Shown here piece by piece: positions 46,266 to 58,061 of a stretch of 64,000 nt of DNA. Location: positions 1,984,001 to 2,048,000 of the forward strand of contig CM035308.1 of assembly GCA_002900995.3 (NCBI GenBank). The letters run 5' to 3'. This DNA is from Ganoderma boninense (lineage: Eukaryota; Basidiomycota; Agaricomycetes; Polyporales; Polyporaceae). The notes below the pieces were generated by a model. That model was not told the origin of the DNA and ran no database searches. It was given only the letters and a program-made list of their open reading frames with translations. Each line of letters opens with the position of its first letter. Positions within the stretch are counted from its first letter, which is position 1. The translations under genes were made by a program, and so were the position numbers.

Positions 46266-47511
46266 TTACGGTTGGTGGCCGAGCTCGGCAAGACGGTAAC
46301 GTTTTGCCTTGAGTGAGAACTCAAGGTATCCCTGGAGAGAGGCTGTGAGGCGGGGAATGACGCTGACGGAAAGCAGCGAACCTGGAGGTAGCGCTGCCAT
46401 AATCCGTCGAGCTCTGGGTCGTCTGACGTCAGGGCGCTTATCTTGGCTGCGGATTCCAGGACTTCCTCAACCAGTTGACGTAGAATACTCGCTGCCGAAC
46501 TCTCTTCGGCGCTGGCCCGGAGGTGGACGTAGTTGTTGGTTTCCCCGGCTAATTCCTCCTTATAGAATGAGAGTCTGCATAACGCGGAGTCAGCGTACGA
46601 CTTCCGAGACACGTCGGATGACAAAGTACGTGCATGTCACTGGGAAATGGCCGACGGTCAGTTAACCTCATACTGCACTTGGAACCAACACACGCACTTG
46701 GCACCTAGAGTCCAGTGTTCCATATATCTGACACGAAGACAGTCACGCGGGAGAAGGTATGAATGCTGAGTGGAGGACTCACGGGAGCAGCTGCAGATAC
46801 GATTCTGGCGTCGTCCGCCAGTCGCCCATGAAGATAAAGTGAATGTACGGAGGCCCGAGTCCGGCCCTAGTGCGCAGGTAGTACGGGAAGCGCGTCGCAG
46901 AAGGCACCACTACCATCCCTTGCGTCGTGAACTCGATGTACATTGCCGTAACAGCGTCCAGAGTCCCCGCGACGATGGCATCCGCCCCGAATTGCGTCCA
47001 TAGATCGTGGGCGCGACCGAGGAGCCCCGCGAGCCGCTGAAGTATCGGATCGAGCTGTCGCTCTCCCTTTGCAAAGCGGCTCGTGAACCGCTTCACCGCG
47101 TCCAGGTTGCGTTCGCCGAGGTCGTCGACGTACATGAGGCAGGCCGTATAGAGGGCAATGAAGTAGCGGTGTTCGTGAGTCGTGTGCCCGTATGTGGCCT
47201 CCGCGTAGACGCAACTGCCGTCCATGATCTTGGCGACGAGCGTAGGCTTGATATCGGGCGGCCAAGTGGACAATTCCTCGGTGAGCTTCCTGCGGAGCTC
47301 ATGGTCGCAAGGGCTGCCGGGCGATCTGTAGTCGCTACGATTGAGGAAGTCTTGGATGAGAACTTTGACCTCGACAAGTGGTTCTTTGGTTTCCTGCGCC
47401 CCCCGACTAAATTTATGCAGTAATGATTAGATGGGTCACATCACATACCTCTGTGATGCGCACAAGCGGACAATGATCGGCGGAAGCGGAGGGGGAGGGT
47501 GTAGCTAGCAT
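46266..47511 (-). CDS. TRI5-like sesquiterpene synthase 3
   Basis: Minus-strand exons 47449-47511, 46783-47393, 46698-46727, 46634-46639, 46382-46574 and 46266-46331 join in phase to 322 aa. Motifs are YVDDLGERN (first metal site, variant of DDxxD), the NSE motif NDILSFYKE beginning at N235, and KAKRYRL near the C-terminus. Exon sizes 30, 6 and 193 nt match synthase 1 exactly. The 6-nt exon TGACAT is followed by GC (GCACGT) instead of GT. A GC-AG intron is allowed but rare, and the context is weak. If that donor fails, the Mg2+-binding Asn-Asp is lost or the frame breaks, so the activity of this copy is uncertain. A TATA-like TATTTAAA lies ~70 bp upstream of the ATG. Substrate by family is farnesyl diphosphate; product unknown. 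Confidence 0.85.
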
Positions 47512-47579
47512 CGTCGTGGTGCTGCGGGTTTTCTAGTTCAGGGAAGTTGATGTTTTGGACCAAGGCAAGCACGGCGCGG

Positions 47580-47587
47580 TTTAAATA
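47580..47587 (-). promoter_or_regulatory. TATA-like box of terpene synthase 3
   Basis: TATTTAAA on the minus strand, about 69-76 bp upstream of the start codon at 47511; spacing parallels the TATA boxes of synthase 4 and the HAD gene. Confidence 0.4.
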
Positions 47588-49039
47588 GGTGCAGGATGCT
47601 CCGTGTCTCTCCTGGACCACGGGTAGAAAGAGGGTCAAATTTGATGCTGGCCAGATAGTGACCATCGGAAATACCGATGCTGTCATATCTCAGGAACGCA
47701 GAAACCCGATTCTATTCCATGAAGAGCGACCGTGGACCTCGGAAGCACGGCTGCACAAGTTCGATACAGTGGCTGTTGGATCTCTGGTGATCTTGACGCG
47801 AACTAGACGTCTTTGCACGTGTAAGGAAGCCAGAGGGCCAGAGAAGCAAAATCAGGGGTCCACGAACAGTTGTTCTTGAAAGCTACACTCACCAGTGTAT
47901 GCTGTATCTTCAACGTCTCAGACGCATGTTATTATGATAGATAGGAACGATAAACTACCCAGAAACTACCTTTCCGCAAAGTGACAGATACACCGTTTTG
48001 AATGTTCCGGCTCCGGTGGCTGGCTGCCACAGAGTTGCTCCTTCTACAAAAACGGCTGACGTCCCATGGCAAGCTACCGACCGGCAGTTTCAGAAATGCC
48101 GGTTTCCTCAAGCTCGTGACTGCATATGTACCCGGAGATGGGCACCGGGCCCGGGTGTTATCTTCGACGATAGATGGACGTCTCGTCGTGGGCCTCGAGC
48201 TCAGTGCACAGCACGCGACGTCATTCCTGTTCAATCAGGCAAACTTGAGTACCAAAGCACCATTCTGAATGCCTACTAAGACCTACCAAGTAGTGACGTG
48301 ATGATGCTGGATGGGCCCGAGACCATGGAGAATCACAATCGGCGGGATCGCGACCGGTACGCGGCGAGCTGAAGGGAGACGCCATTTAAGTCGTCGAGAA
48401 TGCATGCATGAGCGGCTGTCTCCGGCGGCGGGCAGGTGGACAGGAGGCTCCAAAGGCTGGCGGCAGGAATTGGACGAGTCGAGTCTCCGCACGTTCGAGA
48501 ATGCCAGCCAAGGCCAGCGCTCTGGCAGGGTCTCCGAGTCTCGAGTCAACGCAGGTCATCGGCGTGGCGGTAGCACGCCTCTCGATGACGGGCGCTGGCA
48601 CGGCAGTTGCCGCTGCAGTATCGCATCCTCCCTAACCGCCGCTTATTGCGATACATGGCTGCCGCAGACCGACAGCCGACCGACCCGGCGGTGACGTTCA
48701 CCTTGTCAGAATTATGGAAAATTGACCGCTACCATTGCAACGTCCCCGATATTGGTCATACCCCTTCACTGCAGCCCCTCGGTTCCGGCCGCCGGCTGTC
48801 AGAAACCTCGCGGCCTCGCGGTCTAGCCTGACTTTGAAACTCAGAAAGTACTTACGTCCAGGCTCCACAGTCCTCCAGGAGGTAGCGGGGAGTTTGCGGC
48901 TCCCCTGCCATCATCGGTGATCGCAAGAAGGGAAGTCGTAAAGCACACCTATCAAGTCCATTGCAGAGCCAGCACCGGTACAACTACAAGCGAGCGGCAT
49001 ATCGTGTATTTTACGAGGTCGCTCCAGCACATGAATGCT
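47588..49039. other. 1.45 kb spacer between synthases 3 and 4
   Basis: Upstream flank of synthase 3 and 3' flank of synthase 4. Only short frames on both strands; none resembles a tailoring enzyme or a synthase fragment. Confidence 0.4.
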
Positions 49040-50427
49040 TCACGACGAGCCCACGACCTCGTGAAGGCGATAGCGGCGTGCTTTGAAGTGGAACTCTACG
49101 TAACCCTGCCGGTGTCCCGAGCAGTCAGCGAGGTGAATGTACTAGACTGAACACCTAGAGTCTAAATACTCACCATAAGGTAGCACATGCAGATCTCCAC
49201 TAGGCCAGGTTGAACAGCAGCGAGTTGCTTGATTTTGTGCCAAGACTCAAGGTTCTCTTCGACCAGTTCGCGAAGCACAGTGGCAGCCGGTTTCTGTTCT
49301 GCACTTGCGCGCATGTGTATGTAGTTGTCCGTCTCCCTTGCGAGTTCTTCCTTGTAGAAAGATAGGCTACTCGACCTGTCAGCAAACGGACACAGCCGAG
49401 GCGGAAGGACGATGTGATGCACATACATGTCACTAGTTTGAATGATACGTTAGCGCAAATACTAGGATAAATCGTAGGGAACAGACTCACTTGAATCCGA
49501 TAGTTACAAGTTCCAGTTCCCTTTAGAGGTCGTGAGCTTGAGCTGCTATACAGAGAACTTATAACTCGGCCACCTACGGTATAATCTGCAGGTAGTAGGT
49601 CCCGATAGCGTCTCCCCAGCTCTTGGTGAAATTCAAGTGGACGTATGCGGGAGCAATCCCGGTCTTCAGCCGCAAGTACAAGGGATACCTCGTCGCAAAC
49701 GGGGAGATGACGTCGCCCTGGGAGACGACCTCGATGTACATCGCCGTGACCGAATCGATGGTGCTCGTGATGATCGCGTCGGCGCTGATAGTGGGGCAGA
49801 ACTCATGCAACGTTTTGAGTATCTTCGTCAGGCAGTCGAGGGCGGGGTGAAGCTGCGGTTCACCCCGAGTGAACCGACGAGCAAACTGTTCGAGCGCCTC
49901 GAGATTGCGATGGCCGAGGTCGTCAGCGTACGTGAGGCACGCGGTGTAAATCGCGACCACGCGTTGGTGCTCGTAGCTTGTATGTGCGTACGCGGACTCG
50001 GCGATGGAGCAGCTAGTCTCCGTCAATCCTTCGATGTATTGCAAGTCCACGTTGACCTTCCATGACACGGTCACATTCGCGACCTCACGCCGGAGCTCCG
50101 GATTTGCTGGTAGGCCGGGTGATGCGTATGGAAGTCGGGTAAGGAAGTTTCGAACGGACAATTTGGTTGTGTCCAGGATGTCTATGGATGTGTGCTAGAC
50201 AGTGAGTCAGCAGGAGCCCTATCTCCAACGGTCAACCAGCCACCCACAGTGGAGGCCACATCGCTGCCCAGTGATCTGGGATGCCTTCCAATGGCAGACG
50301 TTTGTCTAATATGACTTGGTAAGCCCATCGGGACATTGTGAGATGCAAAAACTTACAGAGTGGAAGGAGCATTACGGAAACTGCCTGGCACGAAGAGCGG
50401 GTGGGAGTCGTTGATGCAGGCGAGCAT
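49040..50427 (-). CDS. TRI5-like sesquiterpene synthase 4
   Basis: Seven minus-strand exons: 50357-50427, 50248-50305, 49578-50194, 49491-49520, 49427-49432, 49174-49366 and 49040-49105. They give 346 aa in continuous phase. Motifs are YADDLGHRN (first metal site), the NSE motif NDILSFYKE starting at N259 and split by the 6-nt exon TGACAT with canonical GTATGT donor, and KARRYRL at the end. It has one more 5' exon than its neighbours (50248-50305). That exon is supported by phase and good splice sites, but the N-terminus is poorly conserved in the family, so it is the least certain part. A TATA box lies 62-69 bp upstream of the ATG. Of the three tandem copies this is the one with no visible defect. 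Cytosolic FPP cyclase by family; product unknown. Confidence 0.87.
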
Positions 50428-50488
50428 GGCAGGCGAAATAATGAGGACTGAGGATTATGGTGGTCTCGAATGTAGCGAAGCTGTGTGG

Positions 50489-50496
50489 TTTTTATA
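50489..50496 (-). promoter_or_regulatory. TATA box of terpene synthase 4
   Basis: TATAAAAA on the minus strand, 62-69 bp upstream of the ATG at 50427; same motif and spacing as at the HAD phosphatase gene. Confidence 0.5.
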
Positions 50497-53200
50497 GTCC
50501 CATAGTCTTCGCGCTCGATCTGAGGAGCACGTTGCGTCAATTGCAAGGTTCATGATGTCACAGTCCGGCGTGAAGATCTACTACTCTGAAAGGTTACATC
50601 GAGAAGGCGCGGGTACGGACGGCGGTGCTGGGTAAGGAACTACAGAAGCACCTCCCCTTGACACATACCTGAGAGTCACCATGCGCTTATCTTCCATGTC
50701 CGGGGACCGAAATTCCGCAGATGTTTTTCATCAGCAACCGGTAGACCCCTTGTTATCGTGTCTTCCATTGAAACTTTGAGTCAATATTCCCTGTCAAGGA
50801 GATCCGATCGCCAAAGACGACAATTCATGCTCCCCAACACGGTCGGAAGGCCGACAGCCGCAAGACTGTGTTACACTTCGTCAGACGCTATCGCAAAATC
50901 GCCTGAGTAGGGGGAGCTCAACTTGCACTATGGGAACCTTCCGTTCGCATCTAAGATAGTGCAACAGCGAATGACCCAGATGACAAGGCCGGTAGCTCAA
51001 AATTCAACATCTCCCGCGGACGCATCGGCGAGCTGTCCTGGACAGAGGTGAGCCGACCAAATGGAACACTTCATATCTGCGTTTGAACTCGCACCGCACA
51101 TTCCCCGCAGCTGTCCGCAGAGAGCGGCAATACCGCTCTGGATCTGCACTTGATGCCCGTATGTATCGGGGAAAAACTTTCACGTTCTGGACTGTAGCCA
51201 TTCAAGCCAGTTCCACGCCAATCCCTTCGAAGTTTTCGGTCGACAGTCGACGCGCTGAGCTTCCCCCTTCGGCTCTTTTAATTCCTGGCGTCTCCTTGTA
51301 CTATGATTCGAAACTTCCAAGCACGGCATGAGCCGGATCACAAGTCTTGGTCCGCTAAGCCAGGAACGTTCAATGTTTTGATGGGTCGGACTCAGTATTC
51401 CGGCGGCGCGGTGTACTCATCCTGAACGAACAAGGCACGCCATGGGTGTCGAGGGCGAGTGCAACATCTTGCATGGTATCGGAGTCGGAAGATAGGACAG
51501 CAGCCACTCCGAATCCACTTTGGACATGCCAGCCCAGGGGGCCATGAGGCCAGTGGGGCACCATGTGGGTTCTCCTGTCGCCGCTCAAGAGCCGTCATGA
51601 GTGTGCAAATTGCGAATTACTGTTGAAGAGTACACTCACGATGCATTGAACGCAGACACAACATTGCAGGCCCCAAACTTGATCCTATTTCGCTCGTCAG
51701 TTGGACGGGGCATGCAAGGCTCTTGGACGATTTTGACCGGACCTCAATGTGAGATTGTGCGGCCGCTTTATTATTCCATCAGAACCAAAGGGTTTAGTGG
51801 AAGCATCGTTGTGGGAGTGAGCAGACATTCAAGTTCTATTACCGAATTCTGAGGCCTAGTCCGATTGAAACTTGCGACGCACTTTTTTTTTTTCCCTAAA
51901 TGGCCGTCTTTCAGCCTCATGGAGAAACGAACTTGGAAGGAAGGAAGACCTGCACTCTATTCTGCCGACTGAGTATGCACGGTGACCTAGCGAAGCAATG
52001 GTACCTGTGTCGTCCATGGTGATAAGTAAGCCTTGGTGGTCGTGAAAATGATACGAGGCACGCATCTATTTTGACAGTACGATGGCTGATTAGCCAAAGC
52101 AAAAATCGTGCCTCGAGCAAAAGCAGCATACTTGGTAAAGCTGGACTGTCATGAGGAACCGCATGAGCACGAAGCGCAGGGTACGTTAGAAGGACAGCTG
52201 CAAAGAAGGGCTTCCATCCCCTGATAAAAGGCAGACCGCATACCTAACGGCTTTAAATCCACCTCAAGCAAAAAATAGTAGAGCTGCCTTGTGACGGTGC
52301 CAGTGGCGCAAATGAGCGGAAATTAGTACTTTGAGTGAACCGCTGGTGTCAGGCGATGGCCTAGACAGACATGAGGTATGGATCCTACCATTCTGAGGAC
52401 CCTCTCGAGGCGTAACTTTAAAGGTTGCTTGCCAGCGGGCGAAAACCATCTAGAAGTACAAGAACATTCAGGTCAGCCAAATGGCAGGGCAAAGGGACAG
52501 AGAAAGAGAAGCATCTGGATTTCATCTATGGGGTACTAGAGATGGCGGACGACGGGAACTTTCGAAGACCCACTTTGAATAGACCCACTTTGAATTCACC
52601 CAACCTCAAGACCTCGAGTTAGATAACCAGTCAGCTGCAACATAACATCATCGAAATAATCGGCATACATACCGCCAGTGGGAACATGGCGAGGATGCGA
52701 CCCTGAAGCTTAAGCCTTTGGCAGTGAATTCGTGGTCACAAAGTCGCACCCGTCCGGACAAGTTCCGGTCTATCCCGCACTCCGGACTCTGCCGACGATC
52801 TCAACCAGGCGGCTCCCTCCCCTCCACTTTAATCTCCCTCGTTCCATGTTTTGCACCCACCTTCTCTGCTGAACACTTGAGTCGCAATTTATCACAGGCT
52901 AAAATTCGTTGGTTGCGGAGCAGAGAATAGCCAGGTTCGTCAACCCTCTTCCCCGCTACAGCTTGAAGTCAGAGTCAGCTGCTACAGGCCAGTTAGGACT
53001 CGGTAGAACCTGGAACCTCTGTCTTGGCCGCCTTTGAGCCACGCTCCGTTGTTTGACAGGTGGCAACACATCGTCATCGAGGAAATGACTGTAATGTACT
53101 ATTTTATGAAGATAAGTCTACAGTGTATTATTTCGCTGGTGAGCGATTGTTCGACATCTCTCGAGTTGGTCCAGTGCGTGGAAAATGTATCCCATATGTC
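50497..53200. other. 2.7 kb gene-free region beside the synthase array
   Basis: No open frame above ~110 codons has family resemblance on either strand. The region has a T10 run near 51885, a perfect 15-bp tandem duplication at 52566-52595 and no recognised transposon. The last part is the 3' flank of the phosphate carrier. It may mark a cluster boundary. Confidence 0.45.
52566..52595. repeat. Perfect 15-bp tandem repeat, two copies
   Basis: AGACCCACTTTGAAT occurs twice head to tail. It lies in non-coding sequence and has no evident role. Confidence 0.85.
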
Positions 53201-54687
53201 TCATTTCCATGCTCCACCTCCAGATCTACGTTCCTCCTTGTGGATCTCCAATCCTGGTGGCGCGCCCAGAGCTGCAACACACGAGCACCGAATTCCGGTG
53301 TGGTCAGCCCCCCGCGTTCGTGCAAACAGTCAAGTGCAGACTGACCGTCCTTAATTGCCCCATACATGAGGAACTGGCCAGACACCAGCCCGGCGGTCAT
53401 CACCATCCTCGGTCCCAGCCCGACGAACAGTCCACGGATACCGGCCTCCTGCGCGAGGACACGCAGACGATAGGGCATCGACCCCTTGGGACCGTGTCCC
53501 TTGTTAATCTGCGAGAGCAGGGTGTCCGCAGGCTAGAATTCCCGAGTGCGTCGTGCAAATGGTTAGCGCTCCAGACCGAAACTCGTTTGCCACCTCCAGG
53601 ACCGATAACAAGCGGCAGGAGGCGGGGAAGAGGCCGGAAATTGTCTGCAAAAAGCGCACCTGGCTGAGAATCGCAGCTGCGAAGCCCGCGATGATCCCAC
53701 TCCCCAGGCTGATGGTGTACTTGGCAGGGCGGCTGAGGGAGCGCTTCGTCTCCTCCGACATGGCGCGGAAGGCGAGCTCGTGGCAGAACTCGTTCACGGT
53801 GAACTGTCCAATAGCGTACGGGATCTGTCTGTGCGTCATCCACATGCCGTGGTGCGGTCAGGAACGAGGCCGTGGTGCGCAGTGCAACGCAGAGCGGGGA
53901 ACGAAGGGGTCAGAAGTGGAGCGGACCGGCCTGGACTGGGGTGACAACTTACTTGCAAAGGATGGGCAGGAAGCCGGCGTAGAACCCTGCGAGGCCCTCC
54001 TCTCTGGCCATGCGCGCGAAACCGGTCATGAGACCAGTGGCGTATCCCCGCTGGGACACGAGCCGTATGCGAGTTGCCTCGAGCGGCGTGAGGAGGATGT
54101 CAGCGAAGAACCTGCGCATATAGTGAGTGGCCGTGCTCGCGGTCAGATGGTGCTCGCGTGACTCACTCTCCTGCACTCGATGCACCTAGATAGATAGCCG
54201 TGCGGTGCTTGACCGCGCTCTCTTGACCACCAGCGAGCTCCGCGAACCGTTTCTTCCAAAACTCGTAACCTGCGAACTTTCCTCCGCCCTGCACGAAGTA
54301 GCCAACGGCGGTGGGCCCAAACCCCGTGAGCAGGGCCGCGGCGCCCTCATGTGCCACAATCCGCCTCCCTCCTGACAGTAGCGTCATGCGGGCCATGTCT
54401 GGGTCGACCTGTATGCGCGTCTTCACGACGTCGATAGCTACCACGGTAACGTTAACTGCGTTGCAAATGGCGCTATGAGCCTGGACTTACGGGTCATGGC
54501 GCCATGGGTGATGCTTCGAGAAGACTTGATGAATGGTGCGCGCTAGCGAAGGATGGGAAGACGTTGCTCACGTTGCACACAGGGCCCCAGCGAGGAAGAA
54601 GGACGAGTAGTCTCCGGCGGTAAATTGCGGGATCATCGGCGTTTGTGGTGGCTTCCCTGCCTTGTGTGTTTCCTCCGGGCCCACCAT
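53201..54687 (-). CDS. MIR1: Mitochondrial phosphate carrier
   Basis: Minus-strand exons 54572-54687, 54491-54513, 54167-54437, 53953-54111, 53660-53828, 53346-53532 and 53201-53271 give 331 aa. The three carrier signatures are [25 protein letters not shown] and [14 protein letters not shown], the pattern of the phosphate/H+ symporter rather than of other SLC25 members. [17 protein letters not shown] and [20 protein letters not shown] are further family blocks. The C-terminus continues [11 protein letters not shown] plus a short Gly/Arg-rich tail. It imports phosphate across the inner mitochondrial membrane for ATP synthesis. Exon 2 is only 23 nt (THGAMTP). All phases close and no lesion is visible. 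Pic2-type copper/phosphate carriers are the closest alternative. Confidence 0.9.
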
Positions 54688-55355
54688 GTCGATTCGATGG
54701 AGTGGTGAGAGGTAAGAAATGGGTTTGATGAGGTGTGTATGCTGTCTAAGTACATGCCCAAGTTGACGAGGAGCGTGTCCGACCCTAACTAAGCACGTCC
54801 CCGGGACTCTCGATGACGTCATGCCTTAGACGCGGTCACGTGCTCTGTCGCGCGGCTTAATGAGTTTCGGTCGGCTTCGGTCACCGTTGCCTCCGACCTT
54901 TGTAACAAGTTTCCGACAAGATTCAAATCCTGGCTCTGCCCACATGAGCACAAGTTCCGTCCGCCATTAGTTCCCTGAGCAGCGAGCGCTGCGAAGCACG
55001 GTGCGCGCCGCTGACTCGTTGTGGTCACTCTCTTTGAACTCACCATCTCTTGTACTTAGTGCTTAAAGCGTCGGCTTCCCGAGAAATGCGTGGATATTAG
55101 GGTATAGTAGAGTCGCTACTTATCACAGATATAGTACAACAACGCCAACAGTAGAGCGATAATTACAGGAACCATGGATGGGTGAGTGTCTGGTGTCCGT
55201 CGTGCAAGCCAAATATTAGGTGAGTCGTACTATGCGGGTAGCCTCGCCCGCCTTTTGTGGAGTGTCGTGAAAGAAGATCCGCTCTCCCCTTGCCTTCGAT
55301 GGCCCTACCGGCTGCGAAGGTTGGAGAGAGAGGGGAGGGGCTCCCGCAGGCGTCG
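54688..55355. other. Spacer between phosphate carrier and SH3-like gene
   Basis: 668 bp of promoter and 3' flank sequence. A box-B-like GATTCAAATCC at ~54920 is not backed by a tRNA fold. Nothing else recognised. Confidence 0.4.
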
Positions 55356-56656
55356 TCAAAGCTCCTCGTCAAATGCAAACGGGAAGAGCTCGATGTCGAT
55401 CATCTGCTGTTGGGTTTTCCCTTCCGCGGTGGCGCCGCTTGCCTCTCCGCCGTCCGTCTGCGCTTGCTCTTCTGAGCCCTCTCGCATCTCCTCCCATCCT
55501 TGCCACCACCACTCGTCCTCGTCTTCTTCATCGTGTCCATTTTCTGGGTCGCCAGCGCCCCACCCCACTCCATCTACCAAAAACAACTCCTCCGAGGGGT
55601 AGCGGAACACGACCTGGGGATGCTCGCTGCCCGCGAAGTTCACGGACTTCCTGCTGCCTGAGCGGGACCGAGAAGACGCCTCGGAAATCCCACCCTTCTC
55701 CAGCGTCTGCGGCGGCGCCTTGAACACTGCGGGATGGTGGGCGTGCAGGGGGCGACCCCGCTCAAAGTCCGGAGGAGACTGTGGTGACTCCGCGTCCGAA
55801 TCCTCGTCGTCGCTGAATGCGTCCGCGGGGCCGTAGTGTTCGGGGAAGCGGACGCGCGCCGAGAACGGGACGCAGCGCGCATGTACGTGCGCCAGCGAGC
55901 CGTCAGTAGGGGAGCTCGCGGCATCGTCCCAACTGCTGCCGGGCGAGGATTCGCTGCCGTGCCGGCGGAGCGCACGGGCCTCAACGGGACACGTTGCCTA
56001 GAAACAGAGCATGAATATCAGCATCATTCGCGTGATGGGGGGTATGCGACAAACGTGCGTACCGCCTCGTTGAATGCCGTGTTCATCCTCGTCAGCCTTT
56101 CGAGCGGGCCTTCGGTGTTCCACGCTGGGATCAGGCCAACGACATCTGTCCGCAGGACGCGGACGCGGACGGCATATTCGTCGAACTCGTCGAGGAGCTC
56201 GACGCGCTCGCCCGCTTCGACGACAACAGGCTCGCGCGAGAATGGTGGGGGCAAGAAACTGGACGAGGGGAACGCATCCTTGGTGTAGAATATGCCCGCC
56301 ATAGCATCTTGGGCGGCGTTGTGCCAAGTAAGTGGGGGCGGCACGTACATGGACTTGGACGAAGACGCCACCGCCGTCAGCGGACTTGCAGGGATCGGCG
56401 AGAGCGAGGGGTGCCGCGGCCGCTCAATTTCGAAGTTCGAGGACGTCGTTGAAGATCCGTGCTGCAGATCGTGTGTCGCGATATGGCGGAGAGTCTGCGT
56501 CGGTCGAGAGCTGCTGTGCTGGGCCTCGGTGGGAATGGGCATCCCGAACGATTTCCGCGAAAGTGAGGTTAAAGCGTGTGTATGCGGGAGGGGAAAGGAT
56601 ATGTGGAAGAGGTGGTGAGTGTGCCGGGAGTGGTCGAAACTGTTGGGAGGGAACAC
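55356..56656 (-). CDS. SH3-like domain protein with acidic C-terminus
   Basis: Two minus-strand exons, 56063-56656 and 55356-55997, give up to 411 aa. A start at 56542 (MPIPTEAQHSS) would give 373 aa and is also plausible. After a Ser-rich leader, residues ~130-200 carry an SH3-like fold: VVVEAGERVELLDEFDEYAV, then VLRTDVVGLIPAWN, with the ending of an SH3 beta-barrel but without the usual ALYDY opening. A partner-binding role at membranes or cytoskeleton would be expected from SH3 proteins, but nothing here identifies the partner. The second half is disordered, rich in Ser, Pro, Asp and Glu, with runs of Asp/Glu near DEEDEDEWWWQGW, and ends in FPFAFDEEL. The only intron is 65 bp and canonical. 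Specific function not recognised. Confidence 0.65.
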
Positions 56657-58061
56657 GGGAATGAAGGCGGGTAGGTTATATGGCGGCGCGTGAAGCGAAA
56701 TGGCCGAGCAGGGACCAGGCGCGCGTCCGGAAGCGAGTAAGCCACAGCAGGCAGCGCCGGCCGACCGATGTGCGACTGTCCGGTGGGTGTTTGACTTGCG
56801 ATCGCTGAGTAAGCACGATCGGACGACGCAGTGGATAACCTCGTCACTGTGGGGCCGCGCTACAAACGTGCTCGGGACGCCCTCTGCGAACGAGTGGGAC
56901 TGGGGGACGGCTTGAGGAGACGACTGAGGTTGGGAGGTTGTTGAAGGCAGACGACCTGGACCCAGCTATAGCCCAGTACGCTTTATTTGTGTCCGAGTGT
57001 GTGGTGGATCTCAGGCGCATCATAGACACGTCAGCTGGGTACGGCGACCACACTGATCTGGTAGGCAGGGCCGCAGACGACGGCGCGGTGTGGGGAAAGC
57101 CAAGCATGTGGCCTTCGCGGAACCCAAATCCCATTGAATCGCGGCATCTGCGAACAGGGCAAACGCCGAGAGAAGCCTTCCGCGCCCTTTCTTCCCCACA
57201 GCGTTCCCACCCCGCCAGCCATTCTGGAATTAGAGCGGCCTTCGCAGCCTTTGCCACCCTCTTCACCAGTCTTCTCGCAGCGGCCCACCGGGTGGGGACA
57301 GCCTTGGGGTAGCAAAACGATCGTTTGGGAAAGGGGGGGGGGCTCTCACCAGCGGGGCCAATGCACCTTCACCGGGTCTTTCGACCGATGTTCCGAAGAG
57401 GATGTGTTCATCGTGTGTCACGGCGTCCTCGATGCTTGGTCAGCTGAAGTGTTCTGATTGATTACTTAGCTCCACGGGCGGAGCTGAGCGTGGCGCAGAC
57501 ACGACTCGTATAGGGCCAGAAAGGGTGAGGTCCCTTCTCAAGGCCTCCAACAGGTCGAGGTCCATGTCAGGTGTTGAGTAGAGGAGCAAGTAGTTGCCGA
57601 GGTCGAGGGGAGAGATGAACACGGCCAGCTGGCAGGACATGAGGCTATCAACCCCGCCCTCGGAGCGCCCATTTCCGAAAGCGGCGATCAGCCGTTCTTT
57701 CTTCTTGACATCATCCAGTTGAGGTGGTTTGTTCAATCCCTATTCGTGGGCAAAATCCAAACGTCGACTCTACATGCTTGTTCATGTGTCCGATTTCCAT
57801 TTCCCCGTACACTCTTCACCGAAGGGGTCGATGTTGGTCGGCCGAATCTAAGCCACATCGGCACTAGTACTTGCTCATCTAAGGCGCGGGATAACCATAC
57901 ACATTCATGCGCTCGAATTCAGGTCCCTCTTCACCCCGTTGAACGGGGAGGCCATATCGGTCTTGGCGAGAGAGACGCGATCCCATGCCCTGCGACGTTT
58001 CCATGCCACGTTGATAAGACAGCATCACATTCCACACCTGCCGTCCCCCAGGATCCCCACC
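56657..58061. other. 1.4 kb without a supported gene
   Basis: Upstream flank of the SH3-like gene and 3' flank of NCA2. Frames at 56844-57266 (minus), 56938-57312 (plus) and 57440-57736 (minus) show no family resemblance or splice support. Confidence 0.4.

Noticed and set aside
43341..53200. Possible complete biosynthetic cluster with P450s or regulator around the synthase array
   Set aside because: All spacers were read on both strands; no P450 heme motif, FAD/NAD enzyme, transporter or Zn2Cys6 motif was found.
54900..54950. Box-B-like sequence suggesting a tRNA
   Set aside because: The flanking bases do not pair as a T-arm, and no D-arm, anticodon stem or acceptor stem is visible upstream.
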